The notes under the pieces were generated by a model that saw only the letters and a list, made by a program, of their open reading frames with translations, had not been told where the DNA came from and made no database searches. A stretch of DNA of 64,000 bases from Paralteromonas sediminis (GTDB taxonomy: Bacteria; Pseudomonadota; Gammaproteobacteria; Enterobacterales; Alteromonadaceae): NCBI RefSeq assembly GCF_003820355.1, contig NZ_RPOK01000004.1, positions 310,001 through 374,000 of the forward strand, given 5' to 3'. The translations under genes and the position numbers were made by a program. Every line of letters starts with the position of its first letter. Position 1 is the first letter of the stretch. Positions 25,387 to 34,800 of the stretch are shown in pieces.

Positions 25387-26562
25387 ATGCAAAGTTTGCC
25401 CAATAACCGTATCCTTTCCATTGATGTTTTCCGTGGTTTTACCATTTTGGTAATGGTCTTTGTTAACGAACTCGCGGGCATTGCGAATATCCCCGATTGG
25501 ATGAAGCACATGCCTGCCGACGCCGACGCCATGACATTTGTCGATTTGGTTTTTCCGGCGTTTTTGTTCATCGTGGGTATGTCAATTCCCTTTGCCGTGC
25601 AGGCAAGAGAAAATAAGGGAGACAATCCCACAGCTATCCTAAAACATGGACTAATAAGAGCCTTCGGTCTTATCGTTATTGGCTTTTATATGGTGAACAG
25701 TATCGGAGGCTATGATGAAAGTGCTATGCCAATAAGCATAGCGCTCTGGTCTCTTGTTATGTATTTTTCTGTACTAGCGCTTTGGAGTAGTGTGCCCAAG
25801 CACTGGTCTGCTGCACAAATCCTTTCACTTCGCTCATTGGGAACCATAGGCCTTTTAGCTATGGCCTGGGTTTATGAGGGTCCTAATGAAAGCTGGATGA
25901 CACCACAGTGGTGGGGAATATTAGGTTTGATTGGTTGGGCTTATATTGCCTCTCTCTTATGTTACTTGCTTGCAGGACAACGTGTAGTAGTGTTGAGTGC
26001 AATTGGCCTGTCTTTTATTGGTCTGTTTGCATTGTTGGAACGTCTTCATGGGCAAGAGGGCCTGATAGGTGTCATCGTGCAGGAAAACCGCAACAATACG
26101 CATATTGCGTTGGTATTGTCTGGTCTCATTATGTCACTTATATGCTTTAGCCCTCGTGTTAAGCGGCGTGGCGCAGGTATTTTTTTGTTTGTCGCGATAA
26201 CCGGTTTGCTCGCCTATGCGGCCTGCCTTATTTGGGACGTATCTAAAATCTGGGCCACGCCCAGCTGGGCCTTACTGAGCGTTTTTTATTGCGCTAGTTT
26301 GTACGCCATTGTCTACTGGGTTGTCGAAGTAAAGCACTATAAATCCTGGTGCGCCTTATTCGAGCCAGCGGCCAATAACCCTCTACTTATTTATATTCTG
26401 CCTTATATTTTATTGGCTGCAATGGGGACATTCGGTTGGACTATTCGTCCTGACGTCCTGTCGTCTGGAGTAGCCGGAATTCTATGGAGTGCGGTTTTCG
26501 CAATCACCATGATGGCACTGGTTGCTGGTCTAAACAAACTGGGTGTGAGACTGAAGTTATAG
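25387..26562 (+). CDS. DUF5009 / heparan-alpha-glucosaminide N-acetyltransferase-like membrane protein
   Basis: 391 residues with about ten transmembrane helices. The N-terminus NRILSIDVFRGFTILVMVFVNE and LVFPAFLFIVGMSIPFAVQ are the conserved blocks of the COG4299/DUF5009 family related to lysosomal HGSNAT. Members are thought to move acetyl groups from acetyl-CoA across the membrane to amino sugars; a bacterial substrate is not established. In this genome it could act on chitin- or peptidoglycan-derived amino sugar, given the GH20 hexosaminidase at 52 kb, but that link is speculative. It has its own upstream gap of 137 bases and no partner gene. Confidence 0.85.
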   Translation: MQSLPNNRILSIDVFRGFTILVMVFVNELAGIANIPDWMKHMPADADAMTFVDLVFPAFLFIVGMSIPFAVQARENKGDNPTAILKHGLIRAFGLIVIGFYMVNSIGGYDESAMPISIALWSLVMYFSVLALWSSVPKHWSAAQILSLRSLGTIGLLAMAWVYEGPNESWMTPQWWGILGLIGWAYIASLLCYLLAGQRVVVLSAIGLSFIGLFALLERLHGQEGLIGVIVQENRNNTHIALVLSGLIMSLICFSPRVKRRGAGIFLFVAITGLLAYAACLIWDVSKIWATPSWALLSVFYCASLYAIVYWVVEVKHYKSWCALFEPAANNPLLIYILPYILLAAMGTFGWTIRPDVLSSGVAGILWSAVFAITMMALVAGLNKLGVRLKL

Positions 26563-26710
26563 AAGCATTACAGCTCAAATTTTAGCCCTCTCAGCTCACC
26601 ATTCTCATGCCGTAACATGATCTAAAACAAACTTCTGTTTTGTTTAACTGGTGTTCACTTCGCGTTTTTGCTTTTTTAGATAATAAGCAACAATAACAAC
26701 AGGTGGACCC

Positions 26711-27481
26711 ATGCGATTGGCAATATGGATAACTCTGCTAGTAGGGCTGATTTCAAGTGCTAACATACAAGCTCAGGACAAAACCCAAACACTGGTTAAG
26801 AAAGGGCTTGAAAGGCTGGAAGACAACCAGGCAGCACAAAAAGCGGTAGACAAACAACAGGAACAAATTGAGTCATTAGAAGAAGCCTATCAGGACGAGC
26901 TGTATCTCATTGACGGCCTCAATATGTACAACGCCATGCTACAACGTCAATTAGACGACCAAGCATCGCAGATTTCTCAGCTTGATACTTCCATTAATAA
27001 TGCGACGCAGATTGAACGCCAGATAATGCCACTACTGGTGCGAATGATTGATGCATTAGACACTTTTGTGGCAGTAGATGTACCTTTTCTCCTCAACGAG
27101 CGGGAGGAGAGAGTAGCGGGCTTACGCGAACTTTTGTCCAAAGCGGAATATACCACCTCTGAAAAAACCCGACGTGTTTTTGAAGCCTATCAGATCGAGA
27201 ATGAATATGGTTACACCATTGAGTCTTACAAAGGCCGAGTCACATTGGCTGATGAGCAGTTTGCCGTTGATTTTTTACGTATCGGTAGAATAGGTCTGAT
27301 GTATCGTGACCTAGCTGGCGAACGTGTGGGTTTTTGGAACAATCAGACAAAGCAATGGCAACCACTTACTGAGAACCAATATAAACGTCATATTTTGAAA
27401 GGCTTAAAGATTGCGAAAGAAGAAATTTCACCTGAGCTGATCACCTTACCTCTCTTTGCGACGATAGAGGAACGCCCATGA
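26711..27481 (+). CDS. DUF3450 periplasmic coiled-coil protein of a TonB2 system
   Basis: 256 residues with a signal peptide (WITLLVGLISSANIQA). Residues about 25-105 are heptad-rich coiled coil (KAVDKQQEQIESLEEAYQDE), then a globular part with EKTRRVFEAYQIENEYGYTIESYKGRV, a DUF3450 signature. In Vibrio and Alteromonadales, DUF3450 genes precede ttpC-exbB-exbD-tonB2. It probably assists energy transfer to outer-membrane receptors. The stop overlaps the next start by ATGA, so it is translationally coupled. AGGTGG precedes the ATG. First gene of the operon. Confidence 0.88.
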   Translation: MRLAIWITLLVGLISSANIQAQDKTQTLVKKGLERLEDNQAAQKAVDKQQEQIESLEEAYQDELYLIDGLNMYNAMLQRQLDDQASQISQLDTSINNATQIERQIMPLLVRMIDALDTFVAVDVPFLLNEREERVAGLRELLSKAEYTTSEKTRRVFEAYQIENEYGYTIESYKGRVTLADEQFAVDFLRIGRIGLMYRDLAGERVGFWNNQTKQWQPLTENQYKRHILKGLKIAKEEISPELITLPLFATIEERP

Positions 27482-28884
27482 AAACGTTCAAACTCCTCCC
27501 TGCTTTTGTCCTTTTTATGGCATGTTACTTCGTGTTGCTCACCTTTGCGACAGGGCAAGCATACGCGCAAGAGACTAAATCATCTCAAAACAGTAACAGT
27601 ATCTCTGTAGACGAGTTACTCGAAAAAGTTAAGCACGGTCACAGAGCTGACCAAGTGATTAATCAGGAGCGTTTAAATACGTTCAATCAGAACAAGCAAC
27701 AACAGTCGCAGCTGCTTGAAGATGCAAAGAATACTCGTCAAGCAGCTGAAGCCTTAAGCCTTCAGAGAGAACAAACCTTTGAAGACAATGAACAGCAAAT
27801 TACCCTGTTAAAAGAGCGACTCACTGAGCGCCTAGGCTCGCTCAAAGAACTATTTGGCGTATTGCAGCTAGTAGCAAATGACGCCCAGGGTCAATTCGAT
27901 AATTCACTGGTGCAAATTCATTACCCTGATCGCAGCGCACGGTTAAATGCCTTTTCTGAAAAAATGGGGCAAGTTACTGAGCTTCCCTCTGTACAGGAAA
28001 TTGAGGCGCTGTGGTTTGAATTGCAAAGAGAAATGACAGAATCAGGTAAAATAGTGAAGTCCAAACAGCCCGTATTGCTGCAATCCGGACAAGAAGTGAC
28101 AACAGATGTCATTCGCGTAGGTACGTTTAACTTAGTGTCTGATCAAAAATATTTTCAGCGAATTGCCGAAACAGGCCGAATAGTAGAGTACCCTCGTCAG
28201 CCATCCTCCCGTTACATGCAAGGCGCAGAGAGCCTAGCCGACAACCATGGTAGCGTCATCCCCATGACAATCGACCCTATACGTGGTCAGTTGATCGCTT
28301 TAATGGGAACCGCTCCGCAACTTACTGAACGCGTGCAACAGGGCGGTGTTATCGGCTATGTCATTGTTGTGCTTGGGGCACTTGTTGTGGCTCTAGCAAT
28401 AGGCCGTTTCCTTTACTTAGTGTACCTTGACAACAGAATACAAAACCAACTTAATCACCTTAGTAAGCCTGGGAATAATCCACTTGGCCGGATTATACAA
28501 GCCTACGAAGACAATAAATCTGAGAATCTTGATCATCTGGAAATCAAACTTGGCGAAGCTGTATTGAGAGAGGTGCCTCCGATTAACCGTGGATTATCAT
28601 TTTTGAAAATTAGTGCCGCCGTCGCGCCACTTTTAGGACTATTAGGCACAGTTACCGGCATGATCATTACTTTTCAGGCCATTACACTATTTGGGGCGGG
28701 TGATCCCAAATTAATGGCTGGGGGTATTTCGCAAGCGCTTGTCACCACAGTGTTGGGTCTAATCGTTGCTATACCTACCCTGCTATTGCACAACTTGGTA
28801 AACAGCAAAGCCACTAAAATCACCCAGATTATTGAGCAAGAAGCCGTGGCGTTAATTGCAATGCGTTCTGAAAGCCCGGCGTAG
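27478..28884 (+). CDS. ttpC: TtpC-like MotA/TolQ/ExbB proton-channel protein
   Basis: 468 residues: a signal/first helix, a long periplasmic helical region with coiled coil (about 55-135), and a C-terminal ExbB/TolQ module with three transmembrane helices (about 292-315, 375-400, 420-440). ISAAVAPLLGLLGTVTGMIITF and ITLFGAGDPKLMAGGISQAL are the conserved proton-channel blocks. The long N-terminal extension distinguishes TtpC of the Vibrio TonB2 system from plain ExbB. It should sit in the inner membrane with the ExbB/ExbD/TonB encoded just downstream. The symbol rests on context plus size. Confidence 0.85.
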   Translation: MKTFKLLPAFVLFMACYFVLLTFATGQAYAQETKSSQNSNSISVDELLEKVKHGHRADQVINQERLNTFNQNKQQQSQLLEDAKNTRQAAEALSLQREQTFEDNEQQITLLKERLTERLGSLKELFGVLQLVANDAQGQFDNSLVQIHYPDRSARLNAFSEKMGQVTELPSVQEIEALWFELQREMTESGKIVKSKQPVLLQSGQEVTTDVIRVGTFNLVSDQKYFQRIAETGRIVEYPRQPSSRYMQGAESLADNHGSVIPMTIDPIRGQLIALMGTAPQLTERVQQGGVIGYVIVVLGALVVALAIGRFLYLVYLDNRIQNQLNHLSKPGNNPLGRIIQAYEDNKSENLDHLEIKLGEAVLREVPPINRGLSFLKISAAVAPLLGLLGTVTGMIITFQAITLFGAGDPKLMAGGISQALVTTVLGLIVAIPTLLLHNLVNSKATKITQIIEQEAVALIAMRSESPA

Positions 28885-28889
28885 CGACT

Positions 28890-29441
28890 ATGTTTGTCTT
28901 GATCGATAACACGTTTCCCTGGTTTGGCGATATGCTGGAACTCGGCGGTGATATTTTGCTAATGATTATTCTCATGGCCGCTCTGATGTGGGCACTAATA
29001 CTGGAGCGATTGGTTTTTATGCTGCTGGTATTACCATCACGTGAAAGGCAGCTACTGACAGTATGGCAGCAATTATCACCTTCTCAGCCTTGGTATAACG
29101 ATGAACTACGCAGTCTTCTGGTAAGCAGAGTAAGCCGTGAAGTCAAACGTAATCTTGGACTCATACAAACTATCGTAAAAGTATGTCCCTTACTCGGGCT
29201 GCTGGGTACTGTGATGGGAATGCTAGAGATTTTCGACGCCCTTGCTGTCACTGGTAACAACAGCGCCAGAACTACCGCTGGAGGTGTTTCCAAAGCAACA
29301 GTGTCAACCATGGCCGGTATGGTTGTTGCCATTTCGGGTTTGATGATCAGCAATTATTTGTCTGACAAAGCTGACAGCCTAAAGCTTGCTTTCCAGGAAC
29401 GACTTCAGGTGTCAAGTAACAAGGAAACAGATCATGCGTAA
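28890..29441 (+). CDS. exbB: ExbB-type biopolymer transport protein
   Basis: 183 residues with three transmembrane helices: one near 16-40 (LGGDILLMIILMAALMWALIL) and two in the MotA/TolQ/ExbB core (VKVCPLLGLLGTVMGMLEIF, then VSKATVSTMAGMVVAISGLMI). It forms the proton channel with ExbD. Starts five bases after the TtpC stop without a strong ribosome site, which suggests coupling, and its end overlaps the exbD start by eight bases. Confidence 0.93.
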   Translation: MFVLIDNTFPWFGDMLELGGDILLMIILMAALMWALILERLVFMLLVLPSRERQLLTVWQQLSPSQPWYNDELRSLLVSRVSREVKRNLGLIQTIVKVCPLLGLLGTVMGMLEIFDALAVTGNNSARTTAGGVSKATVSTMAGMVVAISGLMISNYLSDKADSLKLAFQERLQVSSNKETDHA

Positions 29442-29841
29442 GTTTGTATTTCAGCAACCCCAAGACCAGGAAGCCAGTGTTGATATCACGCCGATGCTGG
29501 ATGTTGTCTTCATCATGCTTATCTTTTTCATTGTCACTGCGACGTTCGTCAAACTTTCCGGTATTGAAGTCGATGCGCCTAAGGCTTCAACTTCTGTCGT
29601 TCAAGAAAAAGCCAACATACTTATTGCTATCGACGAGAACAATAAAATTTGGATTAACCGGCGTGAAGTTGACCTTAGAGCGTTGCGGCCCAACATCGAG
29701 CGCTTGCATGCAGAAAACCCCAAAGGAATTGTGGTAATCCAAGCAGACAAATTATCGCGCAATGAAACATTGGTCAAGGTAATGGACGCATCTCGCAAAG
29801 CCGGTGTGTATGACATCGCGTTGGCCGCAGATAAGAGTTAA
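29434..29841 (+). CDS. exbD: ExbD-type biopolymer transport protein
   Basis: 135 residues from the ATG at 29434, which has AAGGA eight bases upstream; the longer frame to 29386 lies inside exbB. One N-terminal transmembrane helix (MLDVVFIMLIFFIVTATFVKL) with the essential aspartate in ITPMLDVVF, then a periplasmic domain (EKANILIAIDENNKIWINRREVDLRAL). It couples proton flow to TonB. Overlaps the exbB stop and is followed by tonB after four bases. Confidence 0.95.
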   Translation: MRKFVFQQPQDQEASVDITPMLDVVFIMLIFFIVTATFVKLSGIEVDAPKASTSVVQEKANILIAIDENNKIWINRREVDLRALRPNIERLHAENPKGIVVIQADKLSRNETLVKVMDASRKAGVYDIALAADKS

Positions 29842-29845
29842 CCGT

Positions 29846-30505
29846 ATGAGCCATGCACCGATACTCATTACATCTGACCGGCTCTTACCGTTTCGGCTAC
29901 TTGTTGCAGCGGCTATAGGTATTGTTGTCGCGGGTCTGTTGACACTTTTTATGCACGTATTGATTGCATTTAGCCAGCAGGAGCTGATAGATACGCCTCG
30001 AGCCAACATGTTGGATTTTGTGCGCATAAAACGAGAGGAAAGCTCACAGCGTAAAGCACCACGGCCTCAGCGCCCAAAAACACAAGAAGCGCCGCCCGCG
30101 CCTCCCACACCGCAGTCTTCTGACCAGAGTATGAGTGAGACAGCGCTTCAGGTTTCCATGCCTACTGCGTCTGCCGACGTCGGAATGACAATAGGTACCG
30201 GCATTGGAACCGGGGACGGAGAATACCTTCCCATCGTCAAGGTAGCACCAACCTATCCGATTAAAGCGGCAGCAGAAGGCAAAGAAGGGGAATGCCTAGT
30301 GGTGTTTACTGTCACTACAACGGGTGCCACTAAAGACGTTGAAACCGTTGAGGGAAGCTGCCCACCTATCTTTGCCCGGTCATCCATTATGGCAGCGAAA
30401 AAGTTTAAGTATAAACCTCGTGTTGTCGATGGTAAGCCCATCGAAGTCCCCGGCATTTACAACTTGTTCAATTACACTTTAGTAAAACGTGAGTCGCAAG
30501 AATGA
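29846..30505 (+). CDS. tonB: TonB2-type energy transducer
   Basis: 219 residues from the ATG at 29846. An N-terminal membrane helix (LLVAAAIGIVVAGLLTLFMHVLIAF), a short proline-rich spacer (APRPQRPKTQEAPPAPPTPQ) and a TonB C-terminal domain (APTYPIKAAAEGKEGECLVVFTV, then IMAAKKFKYKPRVVDGKP and a final YNLFNYTL). The short spacer is typical of TonB2 rather than TonB1 proteins. It energises TonB-dependent receptors, possibly including the one at 13.6 kb. Its stop overlaps the next start as ATGA. Confidence 0.93.
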   Translation: MSHAPILITSDRLLPFRLLVAAAIGIVVAGLLTLFMHVLIAFSQQELIDTPRANMLDFVRIKREESSQRKAPRPQRPKTQEAPPAPPTPQSSDQSMSETALQVSMPTASADVGMTIGTGIGTGDGEYLPIVKVAPTYPIKAAAEGKEGECLVVFTVTTTGATKDVETVEGSCPPIFARSSIMAAKKFKYKPRVVDGKPIEVPGIYNLFNYTLVKRESQE

Positions 30506-31746
30506 ACATCAGGATCATTATCTTCATTATGAGTTGTATGATTTGTACTGCACACCTTGCACAGGCAAAAGAAAAATCATACGCCTTGAGTATTAAAGTG
30601 TTTAAACCATTAGAAAAGGCACAAATTGCAGCAGAGCAAGGGTCTTATGATGAGGCATTCACACTGTTAAATGAAGTGTTGGAAAAGAGTATTACGCCCT
30701 ATGAACGGGCACAGACATACACGTTGATGGGCACGTTTTATTACAAACAGGGCGATAACGATAGTGCGCTCAAGGCGTTTTCACAAGTCTTGCTATCAGA
30801 AGGTGACATGCCAAGCAGATTATTGGAGCAAACCCTGAAGACGTTAACTCAAATGCACATGATGCAGGACGACTATGAATCGGCAAAAAATTATTGTGAA
30901 CAACTGGTTGCAATAGCCGAAACACCTGACCAGCTTAATTACGCGTTGCTTGCTCAGGCATACTACAAGTTAGAGCAATGGAAGGAAACCCTCGCTGCCG
31001 GCGAAGCAGGACGAGCGCTGGCTTATGAACAGCAAAAACAGCCGGATGAAAATATTCTTTTGCTTATCAATGCCGCCCACTTTGAAATTGGTGCATTGGA
31101 CAAAATGCCAGCAATTTTAGAAGAGCTTATACGTATATACCCAAAAAAGAGCTACATTCTTTATCTTGCTTCTATCTATGGTCAACTTGACCGACTTGAT
31201 AAGCAAACCGTATTGATGGAAGCCTTGTACGACGATGGTAAATTGAACGAATACAGCCAGTTACGCAATTTGGCGAGTCTTTACATGTCAGAAAAAACCC
31301 CCTACAAAGGTGCTATGGTGCTCCATAAAGCCCTCACCGAAGGTAAAATAAAAGCGACAGCGAGAGATTACGAACTATTGGCTCAGGCCTGGCAGTTGGC
31401 TGCTGAACGTAAAAAGGCGGCAAGTGCTTATGCGCACGCAGGCAGACTAGGTGACACTGGCGAAAACTACCTTAAGCAGGCATATGTCCTTTTTGATATG
31501 GCGCAATGGAAAAGCGTTGTCCCGGCAGCAATGGCTGGGTTGGACAAGGGTCTAACAGACAAAAAAGCCGGTGAAGCGTGGCTATTAATTGGAATGGCAC
31601 GCTTTAAACTAAAACAATTTGTTCAGGCTATTGAAGCCTGTGAACGTGCAGCGCGCTTTGCCGATACAAAAGGTCATGCAGAGCAGTGGATTGCCTATAT
31701 CACCAGAGAAAAAAGAAAACGCGATAGCATGATGCCTGCCACCTAA
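30502..31746 (+). CDS. TPR-repeat protein, last gene of TonB2 operon
   Basis: 414 residues with a signal peptide (IIIFIMSCMICTAHLAQA) and at least six TPR-like helical pairs (e.g. YDEAFTLLNEVLEKSITPYERAQTYTLMGTFYYKQGD and WLLIGMARFKLKQFVQAIEACERAARF). A periplasmic TPR protein ends many DUF3450-ttpC-exbBD-tonB2 operons, where it is believed to support transport. Overlap with tonB indicates co-translation. No terminator hairpin was seen in the 120 bases after it. Confidence 0.85.
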   Translation: MNIRIIIFIMSCMICTAHLAQAKEKSYALSIKVFKPLEKAQIAAEQGSYDEAFTLLNEVLEKSITPYERAQTYTLMGTFYYKQGDNDSALKAFSQVLLSEGDMPSRLLEQTLKTLTQMHMMQDDYESAKNYCEQLVAIAETPDQLNYALLAQAYYKLEQWKETLAAGEAGRALAYEQQKQPDENILLLINAAHFEIGALDKMPAILEELIRIYPKKSYILYLASIYGQLDRLDKQTVLMEALYDDGKLNEYSQLRNLASLYMSEKTPYKGAMVLHKALTEGKIKATARDYELLAQAWQLAAERKKAASAYAHAGRLGDTGENYLKQAYVLFDMAQWKSVVPAAMAGLDKGLTDKKAGEAWLLIGMARFKLKQFVQAIEACERAARFADTKGHAEQWIAYITREKRKRDSMMPAT

Positions 31747-31866
31747 GCAGAGAAAACGTATAAAAACTTACACCTTGCAACGCATTCAGTGATTTGAATT
31801 TGTCTGCCTCCTTTATATAGTTAATGCTTGAGTATTGTGATCTCACCGATTTAAGAACGAGACATT

Positions 31867-34800
31867 ATGACAGCATCTCGATGTAGCCGATGGCCAATCT
31901 TCAGTTATTCCTTGGCATTACTTGCGGTAATGCTAAAGCCTACCTGTGCCTACGCTATAACGGCTTCAGTACGCGGCTTGGGCGATAGCAGTATTATTCT
32001 CTTATTGAGCCTCATCGGTATCACCGTTATGGGTTTAATAGCGGCCGTTTTCACGTTTTTCAAGAGAACCCAAAAAGGCCAAGCCGCTCTTCAGGCATCC
32101 GAGGAAGAAAAGCAACAAATTCAAGCACAAATTGACCTGTCTATAGATGGTATCTTGCAGCTGGATGATGACAATGTAATCCGCTACGCTAATCAATCAG
32201 CGGCGTACTTTTTAGAGAAAAAGTTAGAAGAGCTGGTAGGAAAGCCGGTGTTATCTGTGTGTGAAAACGAGCTTGCAAGCCAGCTTCAGGACGCGCAACA
32301 ATCATCGTCCGGTAAGATTACATTGTACTGTCAACTTGGATACCACAAACGCCATGCCAGGTTGCGCTGGGTAAGGTACAAAAAGCCGCTGGGTGACATA
32401 ACATCAAGCCTTCATATCGACGATGTTAATCAACTTCAAAGCGACTTGTCTGCCGTTGAAGCAGATAAGAAACACCTGTGTGAAACTTTGGATAATGCCG
32501 ATACACTTATTGCTAATGCAGACTTTGAAACCCAGATACTGACGCCCAACAATGCATTATGCGAGCTTTTAAAGCTTGAACCTAATAGCACCTTGTCACT
32601 AGACACGCTGCACAAGTATTTCAACGATAATGATTCACTGACTTTCAAACGCTTCTGGACAAAACTGCAGGACGGAGAAAACCAGACTCTAGACATAAGT
32701 ATACTGGTTAGAGGGGTCATCATTCCCATCTCGATCTCTGCGCAGATCAAACCTATTGGTGATCAGGACACCGTGAGCGCAGCGACTTTGGTTGTCACTA
32801 ACCTATTGCCGCTTCACTCGCTCAAAGAAAAACTCGCAGCGGGGCAAAAATTAATTCAAAGCATGCTCAGCGCCAGCCCTTTCCCCATGTATGTATTGAA
32901 TGAAAACAGCCAAATTGTCGAATGCAACAGAAAACTGGGCACTTTGTTCAAAGTAGATGTTAACCGTATCAAAAATAAACGGCTGGAAGATATTGATGCT
33001 TTTGATGATTACTTTAAGTCTTTGCATACAGGTGCAACAGGTACATTAGCCGCCCAGAAGTCAGCGCTGCTCACAATGAAAGACGGTCGTCAACTCGATG
33101 TTAACATGCACTTTGCGCCCCTGATGACGGCAACCCAACACAAAGGTTGCGTTGTAATAATTGAAGATCTCACCGCAATAAAAGCCATTGAAGCTGAAGC
33201 GCAAAGACACGAAAAAACCGTGATAGAGCTTCTCGACAATGCGCCAATTGGCGTGGGTATTTTTGACAACCGATACCAGTTCAAACGCGTAAATCAGGCG
33301 CTGCTCGACCAACTAAAACTGAAAGAAGACAACCTGCTTAATCAAACATTTACTGCACTTTTCGATACACCTGAGCTCGCGGTGGTTGCCACCAAACATC
33401 TGCACAAGGCTGGAAAACTCGAAGACTTTGAGGCCGATTTCATCGACGCCAATGGCCATGTTTTCTCTACCCGTTTAGATGTGAATAAACTCAGCGAAAA
33501 TGCCTACGTATGCTGGGTAACAGACGCCAGAAGACAGGAGTATTTAAATCACCAGCTTGAGCGACTGATCACCTATAGCAATATGCCTATCGGTTTATTA
33601 AACGACGATGGTTTCACTAAATTAAACCCTGCTGCTTGTGCGTTTTTCGATATAACGAAAGAAGACGAACTGCTAGGCTTGTCGCCGGCCAGTGAAGTAA
33701 TCAATCCCAGCCCTAAAAACGCACAAGAAATGGCCCAGCACCTTGCAGAACTCAAGCAAAATAAGCAAGTATTGTCTTTCTCATGGACCCATGAACATCA
33801 CGACGAAACGCTCCCGTGTGAGATTACTTTGGTACCGCTTTTTAGTCGAGCAGAACACAGCGCTACGCTGTGCATGTGGACTGATCTAAGGGCACTGAAA
33901 AAGGCTAATGCAGCGAGAATTGAAGCAGTAAATTTACGTCAGGCGGCAGAAAAAGAAGTCGCTGAAAAGCAGCGACAGTTGCAAAATAGTCAGGATTTAC
34001 TGGCGAGTCGCGCACAAACACTAGAAAGTACACAACAAAAACTGGAAGCTGCTGAAAGTGATTTGGCGACAAAGCTTTCTACAATAAAAGAATTACAACA
34101 GGCCCATGAAGATATCACCGACCATTTGTCGGAGTTACAGAGTGATTATGAAAGGAACAGGGAGCTACTAGCACAAAGTCAAAATGCTAATGCTGAATTG
34201 GAAAGTCAGCTAGAAGCCTCCAGTAATAAAGTTAACCACCTTGAGCGACAGCGTAATCAGATTGCTGACGCATTGCAGTTCAGTGAGCGGAGAAATAAAG
34301 AAGCCCAAGAGCAATTGGCTGAAAGCGAGCAAACAACACAATTGTTGAAAGAAGAACACGAAAAACACCTTGCGTCTATGCAGGCCTCTCAAGCAAAAAT
34401 AGATGAGCTTAAGCACTCTATCGAAGAAAAAGACCAGCAAATCAACGATGTTAGTGACAAGATCACAAATCTTCAATCTCAGCTCGCCAGTTCGGGTAAA
34501 GCCAGTGAAAAACTCCGAGAGCAACTTGTTAATCAGAGGAAAGCCAGTGAACTTGCTGAGCAAAAGCGACGTGACTTAGAAAAGGCGTGCGAAGAAGCAC
34601 AGGCTCAGCTTAGCAATAAGAGCCAGTATGTAGAACATTTGCAAAAAGAGATGCAAATGCTCGAGAACATGGCGGAGCAACAGGTTGACCTAAACCAACA
34701 GACACAGCTCCTCGAACAGGAGCTGGCGCAAAAACAACAACAATTAGATGAAACTCAGGCCCAATTAGATCAAGCTAGGGAGTCGTCTGAGCAGGAAAAA

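Noticed and set aside
26630-26710. Possible Fur box (GATAAT-like) and hairpin upstream of the TonB2 operon
   Set aside because: Only one half-site fits the Fur consensus and the hairpin is imperfect AT-rich sequence.
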